From an uncultured Rhodoferax sp. (GTDB taxonomy: Bacteria > Pseudomonadota > Gammaproteobacteria > Burkholderiales > Burkholderiaceae_C), in the NCBI RefSeq assembly GCF_946221635.1, contig NZ_CAMIHB010000005.1, positions 124,001 through 188,000 on the forward strand: a stretch of DNA of 64,000 nt. Reading direction: 5' to 3'. Shown here piece after piece: positions 1 to 8,730 of this stretch. Both the position numbers and the translations under genes were made by a program. The notes beneath the pieces are model-generated. The model saw only the letters and a program-made list of their open reading frames with translations, ran no database searches and was not told the DNA's origin. Numbering within the stretch: the first letter of the stretch is position 1; each line of letters starts with the position of its first letter.

Positions 1-1435
1 AGGCGAGCCGGTTGTGACGTTCCACCAGCGGACCCAGGTCCACCGTCGTGAGCTGCCCTTCGCGCACGATCACCTTGCCGTTGACGACCGTGTAGTCAGC
101 CTGCGGGCTGGCGCACAGCAGCAGGCTGCCCACCGGGTCATGCACCGCGCCGCCGGCAAAGCCCAGCGTGTCCAGGTCCCACAGCACCAGGTCGGCGCAC
201 ATGCCCACCGCCAGGTGGCCGATATCGTTGCGGCCCAGCACTTGCGCGCCGCCGCGCGTGGCCACGCCCAGCGCATCGCGCACCGTCATCTCGGCGGGGC
301 CCAGGTCGCAGCCAAGGAAGGTACGGCGTTCGCCGCTTGCCGTCACACGCTCTTCGGGCGGCTGCATGGCGCGCCCCACGCGGGCCAGCAGCAGGGCCTG
401 GCGCGCCTCGTTGAGCATGTGCGCGGCGTCATTGCTGGCGCTGCCGTCCACGCCCAGGCCCACGGGCACACCCGCGTTCAGCATCTTGCGCACCGGCGCA
501 ATGCCGCTGGCCAGACGCATATTGCTGCAGGGGCAGTGCGCCACGCCGGTACGGCTGGCAGCGAACAGGCTGATGCCCTCGTCGTCCAGCTTCACGCAGT
601 GGGCGTGCCACACGTCCTCGCCGAGCCAGCCCAGGTCTTGCGCGTACTGCGTAGGCGTGCAGCCAAACGTCTCGCGGCTGTAGGCCAGGTCGTGCTCGTT
701 CTCGGCGAGGTGGGTGTGCAGGCGCACGCCGCGGCCCCTGAAGCTGCGCGCCAGCCGGGCCGACTCGCGCATCAGCGCGCGGCTCACGCTGAAGGGCGAG
801 CAGGGCGCAATGGCCACGTTGAGCATGCTGCCGTGCGAGGCATCGTGGTATTGCTCTATCAGGCGCTGCGTGTCCTTCAGAATGAAGTCTTCGCTTTCCA
901 CCACGCGGTCCGGTGGCAGCCCGCCCTGGCTCTGGCCCACGCTCATGCTCCCGCGCGTGGCCACAAAGCGCATGCCGATTTCAGCCGCCGCTTCGATGCT
1001 GTCGTCCAGCCGCACACCATTGGGATAGATATAGAGGTGGTCGCTGCTGGTGGTGCAGCCGCTCAGCAACAGCTCGGCCATGGCGATCTGCGTACTCACC
1101 TGCACCATCTCGGGTGTGAGTGCGGCCCAGAGCGGGTAGAGCCCGCGCAGCCAGCCAAACAACTCGGCGTTCTGCACCGCGGGTATGGCCCTGGTGAGAG
1201 ACTGGTACATATGGTGGTGCGTGTTCACCAGGCCGGGTGTCACCAGATGCCGGTGCGCGTCGATCACCTCATCGGCCTGCAGGGCCTGCGGTGGCAGGCC
1301 AGCCGTGGCGCCGATGTAGGTGATGCGGTGGCCGTCGATGTAGATGGAAGCGTCGCGCAGCTCGGCAGCCTGTGCCGGGTCGGTGGCGTCAAAGGTGGCG
1401 ATGGTGCGCGCGTTGTGGATCAGCAATGTGCTCAT
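1..1435 (-). CDS. 8-oxoguanine deaminase (TRZ/ATZ amidohydrolase family), 3' end cut by window edge
   Basis: Amidohydrolase that would deaminate an oxidised or chlorinated purine/triazine ring; the closest family pattern is 8-oxoguanine deaminase, which makes urate. Reading leftward from the ATG at 1435, the protein begins MSTLLIHNARTIATFDATD. It has the zinc-binding VTPGLVNTHHHMYQ motif near residue 70, a HTHLAEN metal/substrate motif and a VGLGVDGSASND segment near the C-terminal third. No stop appears before base 1, so the last residues are missing. It is divergent from the glycerate kinase gene across 189 bp. The surrounding purine genes fit the assignment. Hydroxydechloroatrazine ethylaminohydrolase or guanine deaminase of the same family are the alternatives. 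Confidence 0.85.
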   Translation of the reverse strand, partial: MSTLLIHNARTIATFDATDPAQAAELRDASIYIDGHRITYIGATAGLPPQALQADEVIDAHRHLVTPGLVNTHHHMYQSLTRAIPAVQNAELFGWLRGLYPLWAALTPEMVQVSTQIAMAELLLSGCTTSSDHLYIYPNGVRLDDSIEAAAEIGMRFVATRGSMSVGQSQGGLPPDRVVESEDFILKDTQRLIEQYHDASHGSMLNVAIAPCSPFSVSRALMRESARLARSFRGRGVRLHTHLAENEHDLAYSRETFGCTPTQYAQDLGWLGEDVWHAHCVKLDDEGISLFAASRTGVAHCPCSNMRLASGIAPVRKMLNAGVPVGLGVDGSASNDAAHMLNEARQALLLARVGRAMQPPEERVTASGERRTFLGCDLGPAEMTVRDALGVATRGGAQVLGRNDIGHLAVGMCADLVLWDLDTLGFAGGAVHDPVGSLLLCASPQADYTVVNGKVIVREGQLTTVDLGPLVERHNRLA

Positions 1436-1624
1436 GTCAGAGTCACCCCGTCAAACAAGTGTGCCACCATTGGCGGTGGTTCCTGTCGAGGCCGAATCCC
1501 GCTGGCAGGCTGTCCGGGCCACCAGAGGCGAGCACCACGTTGCCGAGCATCCCGGGCTGTGCTGTTGCGCTGTGCGCTTGCGGATTCTGCCCCAAGTTTT
1601 TTTTCCCTACCATCGAATGCAGCG

Positions 1625-3001
1625 ATGACCATGCCAAGCCCCACCCCTTTCGCCCACTTTTCCGCGCTGGCCCCGCGCAATCTGCTGGCCCAGCTCTACT
1701 GGGCCGCCGTGCGCCAGGCGCTGCCAGCCCACACCCTGGCAGGTTTTCTGCCGCCGGTGCCCAAAGGCCGCACGCTGGTACTGGGCGCAGGCAAGGCTGG
1801 TGGCGCGATGGCCCACGCCCTGGACGCGCTCTGGCCACAGGACGCGCCCATGCGCGGCCTGGTGGTGACCCGCTACGACCACACGCCACCGCGCCCGGCA
1901 GACGCCGCGCCCCAGCGCATCGAGGTCGTGGAGGCCGCCCACCCCGTACCCGATGCGGCCGGGCTGGCCGCGGCCCAGCGCATCCTGGCGCTGACCGAGG
2001 GGCTGACCGAAGACGACCTGGTGATCTGCCTGATCTCGGGCGGCGGATCCTCGCTGCTGACGCTGCCCGCGCTGTGGGCGGGCGGTGGCATCAGCTTGCA
2101 AGACAAGCAGCATATCAACACCCTGCTGTTGGAGAGCGGCGCCAGCATCCAGGAGATGAACTGCGTGCGCAAGCACCTCTCCGGCATCAAGGGCGGGCGC
2201 CTGGCGGCGGCCTGCTACCCGGCCCCGGTGGTCACACTGCTCATCAGCGATGTGCCGGGCGACGACCCCAGCGTCATCGCCAGCGGCCCCACCGTTCCCG
2301 ACCCCACCACCTGCGCCGATGCGCTATCAATATTGAAGCGTGTTGCACAGAATTCATCGGGGCTGGAGCTCGATTTCATTACAAAAATGCTGGAGAGCGG
2401 CACGCTGGAAACCCCCAAGCCCGGCGCCCCGGTGTTTGCCCGCAACCGCGTGCACCTCATCGCCACGCCCCAGCAGTCGCTGGAAGCGGCAGCCAACGCC
2501 GCGCGCGCCATGGGCCTGAACGCCTACATCCTCAGCGACGCGCTGGAAGGCGAATCGCGCGAGGTGGGGAAGGTGCACGCCGCGCTGGCCCGTACCGCCG
2601 CGCAACAGCCCGCGTCCGCCACCCAGCCCTTTGTGCGGCCCTGCGTCATTCTCAGCGGGGGCGAAACCACGGTCACCGTGCGCCCGCGCCGTGAGGGCGC
2701 GGCTAAGGGCCGGGGCGGGCGGGCGGGTGAGTTCTGCATGGGCTTGGCCCAGTCATTGGAGGGCCAGCCCGGCGTCTGGGCGCTGGCAGCCGATACCGAT
2801 GGCATCGACGGCGTGGAAGACAACGCCGGTGCCATCGTGGCGCCCGACACGCTGGCGCGCGCCCGCGCGGCGGGCCTGTCCCTGGCCGACTGCCTGGACC
2901 GCAATGACGCCGTGGGCTTTTTCCGACCCCTGGGCGACCTGTTCACCACCGGCCCCACCCACACCAACGTCAATGACTTTCGGGCGCTGCTGATCCTGTA
3001 G
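1625..3001 (+). CDS. ttuD: Glycerate 2-kinase / hydroxypyruvate reductase family (MOFRL)
   Basis: Phosphorylates glycerate to 2-phosphoglycerate, the last step in assimilation of glyoxylate or tartrate carbon; it suits a purine-breakdown neighbourhood because allantoin catabolism yields glyoxylate. The 458-residue protein carries the N-terminal LVLGAGKAGGAMAHAL nucleotide-binding segment, CLISGGGSSLLTLP, the LLISDVPGDDPSVIASGP motif and the MOFRL tail with GGETTVTV and DTDGIDG. The start is the ATG preceding TMPSPTP; a second ATG six bases on is possible. A copy of the 44-bp dispersed element is read through in frame at about residues 234-248 (LSILKRVAQNSSGLE). Some annotations call this family hydroxypyruvate reductase; the sequence favours the kinase. 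Confidence 0.88.
   Translation: MTMPSPTPFAHFSALAPRNLLAQLYWAAVRQALPAHTLAGFLPPVPKGRTLVLGAGKAGGAMAHALDALWPQDAPMRGLVVTRYDHTPPRPADAAPQRIEVVEAAHPVPDAAGLAAAQRILALTEGLTEDDLVICLISGGGSSLLTLPALWAGGGISLQDKQHINTLLLESGASIQEMNCVRKHLSGIKGGRLAAACYPAPVVTLLISDVPGDDPSVIASGPTVPDPTTCADALSILKRVAQNSSGLELDFITKMLESGTLETPKPGAPVFARNRVHLIATPQQSLEAAANAARAMGLNAYILSDALEGESREVGKVHAALARTAAQQPASATQPFVRPCVILSGGETTVTVRPRREGAAKGRGGRAGEFCMGLAQSLEGQPGVWALAADTDGIDGVEDNAGAIVAPDTLARARAAGLSLADCLDRNDAVGFFRPLGDLFTTGPTHTNVNDFRALLIL
2323..2366 (+). repeat. 44-bp dispersed element, copy 1 (inside glycerate kinase gene)
   Basis: Forward copy read in frame as LSILKRVAQNSSGL. Diverged at positions 13-15 and 21-23 but colinear with the other copies without gaps. 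Confidence 0.7.
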
Positions 3002-3075
3002 TCCAGGCATGCGGCAAACGCAAGCTTTGACCTGCCTCAAGGTGCGGACTGCGGCTGGCGGGCACAGTGGCGTCC

Positions 3076-3729
3076 ATGTTGGCCTCACTCCCTCCCGCCC
3101 TCTCTAACTTGCTGGCCTCGTGCCCGCAAGAAACGCAGCCCGCTGGCACCCGCCTCTTGCGCCGAGGTGTTGAAAGCGCACACGCCTGCTACCTCTTGCG
3201 CGGACGGGTGGTTGTGGGGCTGGCAGACGGGACCGTGCCCCAGGGGGCCTTGCTGGCGCACCAGCTCGGAGAGACGGCTTCGCCCGGTTGGCTCGACCCT
3301 ACCGCCGCCGTCCTGGGCCTTCCCGCCACCATGGATGCGGTCGCCGAAACGCAGGTCCAATACTGCCTGGTGCCGGTCGAGCGCTTCCGGGAAACCCTGG
3401 CCGGGTTTGATACCTTGCAAGGCGTCCTCCTGCACGACATGGCCCGGGTCCACCGGCAACAAAGCGAATTGGCCATCAGTCGTCTGGCCAAGGATGCGGA
3501 GGCCCGCTGCGCCGAATGGTTGCTCAACCACGCCGAAGGCGGCGGACAGGGCAGCTGGGCCGTCCAGCTGCAACAACGCAAGCGCCTGATTGCCGCCCAG
3601 CTGGGCATCGCGCCGGAAACCCTGTCGCGCGTGCTGCGCCACCTGCGGGAGCGCCAACTCATCAGCGGCTCAGGGCGCACCGTGCAGCTGGTCGACCCCG
3701 TGGGGCTGCGCTCCCTGGCGGAACTTTAG
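3076..3729 (+). CDS. Crp/Fnr-family transcriptional regulator
   Basis: Cyclic-nucleotide-binding-fold regulator of 217 residues. The N-terminal half contains the beta-roll pattern AGTRLLRRG...CYLLRGRVVVGL. The C-terminal half holds a Crp-type winged helix with LIAAQLGIAPETLSRVLRHL as recognition region, about residues 175-195. No four-cysteine Fnr iron-sulfur motif is visible, so an oxygen-sensing Fnr role is unlikely. The ATG at 3076 is preferred over the upstream GTG at 3067. The stop codon overlaps the stop of the convergent small HTH gene. Ligand and targets cannot be read from the sequence. Confidence 0.85.
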   Translation: MLASLPPALSNLLASCPQETQPAGTRLLRRGVESAHACYLLRGRVVVGLADGTVPQGALLAHQLGETASPGWLDPTAAVLGLPATMDAVAETQVQYCLVPVERFRETLAGFDTLQGVLLHDMARVHRQQSELAISRLAKDAEARCAEWLLNHAEGGGQGSWAVQLQQRKRLIAAQLGIAPETLSRVLRHLRERQLISGSGRTVQLVDPVGLRSLAEL

Positions 3730-4013
3730 GCGTCAGGCCCGGCCGCGTCCTTCTTTTGCAGCGTGTAGTCCGGATGCTGCCCGGTCAGCAACAGGAACAT
3801 GGCAAACACGGGGCCTTGCATGCAACGCTCGTCGGTGGGGCTTTCCAGTGCTTGCCAGGTACGCGACTGCACGCCGCCACGGCTCCCCGTTTGCAGCGAA
3901 TAGCCCATGGCCTCGGCCGCCTGGGCCTGGCTCAGGCCAGCGGCCACGCGCGCGGCCTTGAGTTCCTCGCCGGTAGGAACGGGCATGTTCAGCGGGATGA
4001 TGGTGGTCTGCAT
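3726..4013 (-). CDS. Small helix-turn-helix (XRE-like) protein
   Basis: A 95-residue protein starting MQTTIIPLNMPVPTGEEL. The segment GEELKAARVAAGLSQAQAAEAMGYS is a typical XRE helix 1 to helix 3 pattern (about residues 14-38), followed by a tail with a hydrophobic stretch MQGPVFAMFLLLTG. Longer in-frame starts exist upstream but would run into the promoter of the divergent histidine kinase. It converges on the Crp/Fnr gene, the two stop codons sharing bases. No toxin partner is adjacent, so an antitoxin role is not supported. It may regulate the kinase gene 58 bp away. Confidence 0.65.
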   Translation of the reverse strand: MQTTIIPLNMPVPTGEELKAARVAAGLSQAQAAEAMGYSLQTGSRGGVQSRTWQALESPTDERCMQGPVFAMFLLLTGQHPDYTLQKKDAAGPDA

Positions 4014-4071
4014 GGGGCGGTTTATACACGCAGCTTCCAGGCAGCCGGGCTGGCTTGTGCCAGAATTTTCC

Positions 4072-5583
4072 ATGCCCTTGCGTTTCCGCTTTGCTATTTC
4101 TTCCTTGGCGCCGCGCCAGTTGGCCCTGTGGTTAGGTGCCTGGCTGTCGGGCCTGCTGCTGGGTTCCGCGCTGTGGATTGCCCAGTCCATGGACCGTAGC
4201 CTCAACGCTTTTGAGACCGATGCCCGCATCGCCCACCGCCTGCTCTCGCAGCGCGCCGTGCAACACGAAGCCGTGCTCGCCACACTCAGCCTCATGCAGC
4301 CCGCGCTGGATGCGCGCCTGCCTGCCATCTATCCCCAGTTTTTGCAGATGTGGCGCAAAGAGCCTGGCCAAGCCTGGCCCGCCGATTCCGCATTGGCAAC
4401 GGCCCTGGCGGCGGCGGAGTTGCGGTCTGGCCGCCCGCAGCTGGTGCGCGCGGACCTGCCGCAAGGCCGCTTCTGGATCGCCATGGGCCCGGGTGCAGGC
4501 AATGCGAAAGACGCTTCGTATGCATTGGAAGTGTCCTTGCCACTCATGGTGCCCTGGGCCGACTGGCCGTATGGCGATCGGCCCGAAGCCGCGGCCGCCC
4601 GGCGCACGCTGCTGGCCTTGGAATACGAAGGTAGCCGGTGGACCCTGCACGGTGAATCCAGCGGCCTGGAGCTGCGCCGCTTCGTCTTCCGCAAGCACTT
4701 GGCGGCCGACAGCCAGCCCTTCGACGTGGTGGCCGAGCGCAGCTATGGCCTGGCCGACTTGCCCTGGGCCGCGCTGGTGGCTTGGCTGCTGGGTTGGACC
4801 TTGGCCCTGTTGGCCCTGGCCAGTGCGCTGCGCCAGCGCCGCGCGCGCCATCGGGCTGAAGAGCTGCTGCGCTTGGGGCAGGTTTCGCGCCTCAACGCGC
4901 TAGGCGAGCTGGCCGCTGGCTTGGCCCATGAGCTCAACCAACCCCTGACCGCCGTGCTGGCCAGCACCCAAGCCACCACGCGCCTACTGGCCGAAGACCC
5001 GCCGGATCTGGAACAGGCGCGCAACGCCATGGGCAGCACCGTCGTGCAAGCCCGGCGCGCGGCCGAAGTGGTAGCCCGCCTGCGCCGCGCCATCGAGCGG
5101 CCCAACACCAGCACCGCCGTACCACTAGACCTGGGCCAGGCCGCCAGCAATGTGCTGCAGCTACTGGAGCCCGAGTGCCGCAAACGCCAGGTGGCAGTGC
5201 AGCTGCAAGCGCCCGCAGGCCTGCTGGCCCTGGGCGATCCGGTAGCGCTGGAGCAAATCCTGCACAACCTTGTCACCAACGCGCTACACGCGCTGGAGCA
5301 GGTGCAAGACCGTCCGCGCAGCCTGCTGCTGCAAGTGGAGCCCTCCGCCACTGGCCGCTTACGCCTGGTGGTGCAAGACAACGGCCCCGGTGTGCCCGCA
5401 GCCGTGGCAGATCGATTGTTCGAACCGTTTGTGAGTGGACGCCCCGGCGGCTTGGGGCTGGGCCTGAGCCTGTGCGAAACCTTGACCCAGGCCATAGGCG
5501 GCCACATCCGCCACGAGCCCGCACAGCCCGGCACCCGCTTTGTGCTGGAGCTGCCCGCCGCCCCCGCAGGAGCCAGCGCATGA
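4072..5583 (+). CDS. Membrane sensor histidine kinase
   Basis: Sensor kinase of 503 residues. An N-terminal membrane helix (LALWLGAWLSGLLLGSALWIA) is followed by about 200 residues of extracytoplasmic sensor domain and a second helix (AALVAWLLGWTLALLALASAL). The dimerisation/phosphoacceptor box GLAHELNQPLTAVLAS places the phosphorylated histidine near residue 286. The HATPase region has an N box (LHNLVTNALHALEQ), DNGPGVP and GGLGLGLSL. It matches the FixL/DctB-like group (HELNQPL). The stop overlaps the start of the response regulator gene (ATGA), so the pair is co-translated. The signal is not known. Confidence 0.9.
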   Translation: MPLRFRFAISSLAPRQLALWLGAWLSGLLLGSALWIAQSMDRSLNAFETDARIAHRLLSQRAVQHEAVLATLSLMQPALDARLPAIYPQFLQMWRKEPGQAWPADSALATALAAAELRSGRPQLVRADLPQGRFWIAMGPGAGNAKDASYALEVSLPLMVPWADWPYGDRPEAAAARRTLLALEYEGSRWTLHGESSGLELRRFVFRKHLAADSQPFDVVAERSYGLADLPWAALVAWLLGWTLALLALASALRQRRARHRAEELLRLGQVSRLNALGELAAGLAHELNQPLTAVLASTQATTRLLAEDPPDLEQARNAMGSTVVQARRAAEVVARLRRAIERPNTSTAVPLDLGQAASNVLQLLEPECRKRQVAVQLQAPAGLLALGDPVALEQILHNLVTNALHALEQVQDRPRSLLLQVEPSATGRLRLVVQDNGPGVPAAVADRLFEPFVSGRPGGLGLGLSLCETLTQAIGGHIRHEPAQPGTRFVLELPAAPAGASA

Positions 5584-6209
5584 GCACCCCCGATTCCCTC
5601 TCCCCACTCATCCACCTGGTGGACGACGACGAAGCCGTGCGCGACGCGCTGGGCCTGCTCATCAGCACGGTGGGCCTGCGCGTGGCGCCATGGGCCAACC
5701 CCGAGCGATTCCTCGCCGAGTTCGACCGCGCCAGCCTGGGCGCCGTGGTGCTGGATATGCGCATGCCCGGCCTGTCGGGCCTGGCCGTGCTGGAGCAGTT
5801 GCAAGCCGCGGGCGTGGACCACCCCGTCATCATGCTCACCGGCCACGGCACGGTAGACCTGTGCCGCCGCGCTTTCAAGGCCGGTGCGGCCGAGTTTCTG
5901 GAAAAGCCGGTGGACGACGAACTGCTGCTCGACACCCTGCAACAGGCCGTGCGCCGCCACGTCAAATCCCGCCAACGCCACGCCGCCGACCAGGCCGCCC
6001 GCCAACGCTACGCGGGCCTGACGGAGCGTGAGCGCGAGGTGCTGGACCTCATCATCGAAGGCCTCACCAACAAGGAAATCGGCCGCGCCATGGCCGTGTC
6101 ACCCCGCACGGTGGAGACGCACCGCGCCAACTTGTTCGAGAAGCTGGAAGCGCCATCGCTGGCGCATTTGATTCGGCACTATGCGGCGTTGGTGGAGGAG
6201 GGGGAGTGA
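5580..6209 (+). CDS. FixJ/NarL-type response regulator
   Basis: Response regulator of 209 residues paired with the upstream kinase. The receiver domain has acidic pocket DDDEA, phosphoacceptor Asp59 in VVLDMRMPGLSG, the switch Thr in MLTGHGTV and Lys in EKPVDDE. A LuxR-type helix-turn-helix follows from about residue 145 (LTEREREVLDLIIEGLTNKEIGRAMAVS split across helices). The order and sequence style are those of FixJ/TtrR/TodT regulators. The ATG overlaps the kinase stop by four bases, and the next gene begins with GTG overlapping this stop. Confidence 0.92.
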   Translation: MSTPDSLSPLIHLVDDDEAVRDALGLLISTVGLRVAPWANPERFLAEFDRASLGAVVLDMRMPGLSGLAVLEQLQAAGVDHPVIMLTGHGTVDLCRRAFKAGAAEFLEKPVDDELLLDTLQQAVRRHVKSRQRHAADQAARQRYAGLTEREREVLDLIIEGLTNKEIGRAMAVSPRTVETHRANLFEKLEAPSLAHLIRHYAALVEEGE

Positions 6210-6886
6210 GCATTGATGTTTACGGCTTTCTCGGCGCGGAGACCCAGGATTTGGAGTCGCGAGTCGTCCAGTCCTTTGGGGAGCTAGGCTTCTCCGTAGC
6301 TATCCATCCAGAGCTACGGTTTCTAGAACCAAGTCCTAGTGAGTCTTTCTATATTTCGTTCATCGAAACACCGCATCAAGTTAATCGCATTCGCCCTGGC
6401 GTTCCGCTGCTTTTAGGGTTTGGATATAGCGTTGGAAAGAGTCAAAGCAGAAGCGCAGGCTGGCCGCCAAAGAGCGTCAAGCAGCATGTGTATGAGGTTT
6501 GTGCCCGTACATCGGCAGGGCGCTCGATTGCAGATTACTTTGCGCAGGTGCTTACCGTCGCAATTCTTGCAAAGGAAACGAATGGGTACTTCTACGTCAA
6601 CGGGGATGAGGGGGCGGTTTCCGGAGACCTCGGTTTGGCCAGAATTTTGAGAGAGCTGAATCAGGCAACGGGCAGCGAATTCGATTCCGGGGCTCATCCC
6701 TTCGAGGCGTGGCCCCCAATCGCTCCTGAGGTTCCATTTGTTTGGGCGGAGCCGATTGTTTCGCAACCCCAACCGACGGAAGTAGCTGGAGGCGCTGGGA
6801 AGAAGCGCTTCAGACTTTCATTGGTGGAGTGTTTGGGGTGGGCGCTGGTCCTCTACTTTCTCATCGTTGCGATTGTTTATTCGTAA
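6206..6886 (+). CDS. Hypothetical tail-anchored protein in lower-GC DNA
   Basis: Unrecognised 226-residue protein. It starts with GTG overlapping the response regulator stop and is preceded by a purine-rich GGAGGAGGGGGA. The body is soluble, with no recognised catalytic motif. The last 23 residues (LVECLGWALVLYFLIVAIVYS region) form a single hydrophobic helix, suggesting a C-terminal membrane anchor. Codon use is clearly AT-richer than the genes before it, which points to recent acquisition or weak selection. The start overlap suggests translation coupled to the two-component genes. Function unknown. Confidence 0.65.
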   Translation: MSIDVYGFLGAETQDLESRVVQSFGELGFSVAIHPELRFLEPSPSESFYISFIETPHQVNRIRPGVPLLLGFGYSVGKSQSRSAGWPPKSVKQHVYEVCARTSAGRSIADYFAQVLTVAILAKETNGYFYVNGDEGAVSGDLGLARILRELNQATGSEFDSGAHPFEAWPPIAPEVPFVWAEPIVSQPQPTEVAGGAGKKRFRLSLVECLGWALVLYFLIVAIVYS

Positions 6887-6970
6887 GAATATGTGGGGCC
6901 TCAATTGAGAGGGCAGGCCGCACTCAGCTGTTGCTGGTTAGATAGAAATATTTGTCAAATTGGGTCTTCT

Positions 6971-7330
6971 ATGAGAACTGTCGTACTCACAACGCTAGCG
7001 TGCCTCTCAGGAGTCTTCGCTGGGTGTACTACTCCAATAGGCGTCTCAAATTATCAAAAGGTTGCCGTGGTGTCCACCTTTCCACTGCCGAACGGAACCA
7101 CGTCACTCAATTTTCAATACTCGCCCCCTGCCTATTTCACCTTGACACCTAGCGATGTCATAGCTACTTACGGTGACCGTTGCAGGGCCACCTACAACTG
7201 CACCTACTTTGCAGACAACGAGGCTTATTACTTGCTCCAAAACTATGGGGTGGTCCCTTCGCTTTCAATCTCGACCCATGCGGCAGTGATCGTTGACGGT
7301 CGAACTGGAAAATTGCTGAAAGGGAAGTAA
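6971..7330 (+). CDS. Small putative lipoprotein
   Basis: Unrecognised 119-residue protein with a short hydrophobic leader and a lipobox-like FAGC (MRTVVLTTLACLSGVFAGC), so it is probably lipidated at Cys19 and exported. It has three further cysteines (DRCRATYNCTYF). Base composition is low-GC like the preceding gene, and 84 bp separate the two. The final residues VDGRTGKLLKGK are polar. An in-frame upstream start at 6893 lacks a leader directly after it and is less likely. No function can be assigned. Confidence 0.6.
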   Translation: MRTVVLTTLACLSGVFAGCTTPIGVSNYQKVAVVSTFPLPNGTTSLNFQYSPPAYFTLTPSDVIATYGDRCRATYNCTYFADNEAYYLLQNYGVVPSLSISTHAAVIVDGRTGKLLKGK

Positions 7331-7524
7331 GTCGAGCTCCTCGATTTAAGAGACCTGGGATAGCCCCGCATAAGGGGCAACGCTATTTGCATTCAACTCA
7401 TCTCCGTATTTCTACGGACCTCCGAACGTAAGCCTACGAATACACCGCAGCGCCCTCTTTTTCTACAGTTCTCCCAACGGCAAACAACAGTCTGCCGTCC
7501 CTCACAACCCCTTAGGAGAACCGT

Positions 7525-8022
7525 ATGAACAAGTCCCTGTCTGCCCTCGCTATCGCTTCCATCACCCTGCTGGCTGCCTCTGGCGCACAAGCCGAGGCTG
7601 TGCGCACTGAACGCAATATGTCGCTGGAACTGGCCAGCCGCATTGCCACTGCCGCTGTGGCCGCCTGCCAAGACAAGGGCTATGCCGTGACCACCACCGT
7701 GGTGGACCGCGCGGGCACTGTGCGCGCTGTGCTGCGTGCGGACAACGCCGGCCCCCACACGGTGGACGCCAGCCGCGCCAAGGCCTACACCTCCGCATCC
7801 GCCAAGAACACCACGCTGGCCATGATGGAAAACGCGCAGAAGAACCCTGCTGCGGCCACGCTGGTTTACCTGCCCGGCATGTTGTTGGTGGGTGGTGGTG
7901 TGCCGGTGAAGGTCGGTAACGAAGTGATTGGTGCTGTGGGCATTGGCGGTGCGCCCGGCGGCCATCTGGATGAACAATGCGCAGTGGCGGCCCTGGACAA
8001 GGTGGCCGACCTGCTGAAGTAA
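7525..8022 (+). CDS. Secreted GlcG/HbpS-family protein
   Basis: A 165-residue protein with a Sec signal peptide (cleavage near AQA-EA, residue 23) followed by a full GlcG/HbpS domain: LELASRIATAAVAACQDKGYAV, VVDRAGTVRAVLRADNAGPH, and the C-terminal GNEVIGAVGIGGAPGGHLDEQC. Relatives include haem-binding HbpS and proteins encoded beside glycolate/GlcG or catabolic operons. The periplasmic role here is unclear. A GGAG-like ribosome site lies upstream of the ATG. The ankyrin gene follows nine bases later, so the two are probably one transcript. Confidence 0.85.
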   Translation: MNKSLSALAIASITLLAASGAQAEAVRTERNMSLELASRIATAAVAACQDKGYAVTTTVVDRAGTVRAVLRADNAGPHTVDASRAKAYTSASAKNTTLAMMENAQKNPAAATLVYLPGMLLVGGGVPVKVGNEVIGAVGIGGAPGGHLDEQCAVAALDKVADLLK

Positions 8023-8031
8023 GGAGCTGCC

Positions 8032-8730
8032 ATGCGCCCGCGCTCTTCCGTTCTTGCCATCAGCCTTGCCTGGGCTTTGCTGGGGCTGGCCCCGGCCCAG
8101 GCGCAGATAGCGCCCAACGCCGCGCAGGCGGCGCAGTACACCGGCCTGCTGGGTGCGGCGCACCGTGGCGACGTGGCCAAGCTGCGCACGCTGCTGGCTG
8201 GCAAGCCCAACCTGGAAGTGCGCGACGCGCAGCAGCGCACGCCGCTGCATGTGGCCACCTACGCCAGCCAGCGCGAAGCGATTCGCCTGCTGGCCGCAGC
8301 CGGCGCGGACCTCAACGCCATGGAGTACCAGCAGTACGACCCGGTGACGATTGCGGCGGTAGCGAATGACGAAGAGACGCTGGCCCTGCTGCTGCAACTG
8401 GGCGCGAGTGCCAAGAACACCACCAGCCCGTACGAAGGCACGGCGCTGATTGCCGCCGCGCACTTGGGCCACACGGGAGTAGTGCGCCAGCTCATTGCGG
8501 CAGGGGCGCCGCTGGACCACGTGAACAACCTGCACTGGACGGCGCTGATCGAAGCCGTGGTGCTGGGCGATGGCGGCGCGCGCCATACCGACGTGGTGCG
8601 CCAGCTGCTGGCGGCAGGCGCCAACCCCAAGCTGACCGACCGCAGCGGCCACACCGCGCTGCAGCTGGCCCAGGCCCGGGGCTACCAGGCCATGGTGCAG
8701 CTGCTGCAGGCTACTTCTTCAAAGCCTTGA
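8032..8730 (+). CDS. Periplasmic ankyrin-repeat protein
   Basis: A 232-residue protein with a signal peptide (SLAWALLGLAPAQAQ, cleavage near residue 25) and about five ankyrin repeats, for example QQRTPLHVATYASQREAIRLLAAAGADLN, a weaker pair in the middle, and RSGHTALQLAQARGYQAMVQLL at the end. Ankyrin repeats bind proteins; an exported single-domain version may protect or chaperone a periplasmic enzyme. It follows the GlcG-like gene closely. Its last 20 bases overlap the 3' end of the convergent xdhB. The partner is unknown. Confidence 0.85.
   Translation: MRPRSSVLAISLAWALLGLAPAQAQIAPNAAQAAQYTGLLGAAHRGDVAKLRTLLAGKPNLEVRDAQQRTPLHVATYASQREAIRLLAAAGADLNAMEYQQYDPVTIAAVANDEETLALLLQLGASAKNTTSPYEGTALIAAAHLGHTGVVRQLIAAGAPLDHVNNLHWTALIEAVVLGDGGARHTDVVRQLLAAGANPKLTDRSGHTALQLAQARGYQAMVQLLQATSSKP

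Noticed and set aside
14..1624. Long + strand open frame that runs into the glycerate kinase frame
   Set aside because: It is the antisense of the 8-oxoguanine deaminase gene; the translation is His/Arg/Gln-rich with no family features. The real + gene starts at 1625.
7365..7376. Small GCCCC/GGGGC hairpin after the lipoprotein gene
   Set aside because: Five-base stem with no T-run; too weak to call.
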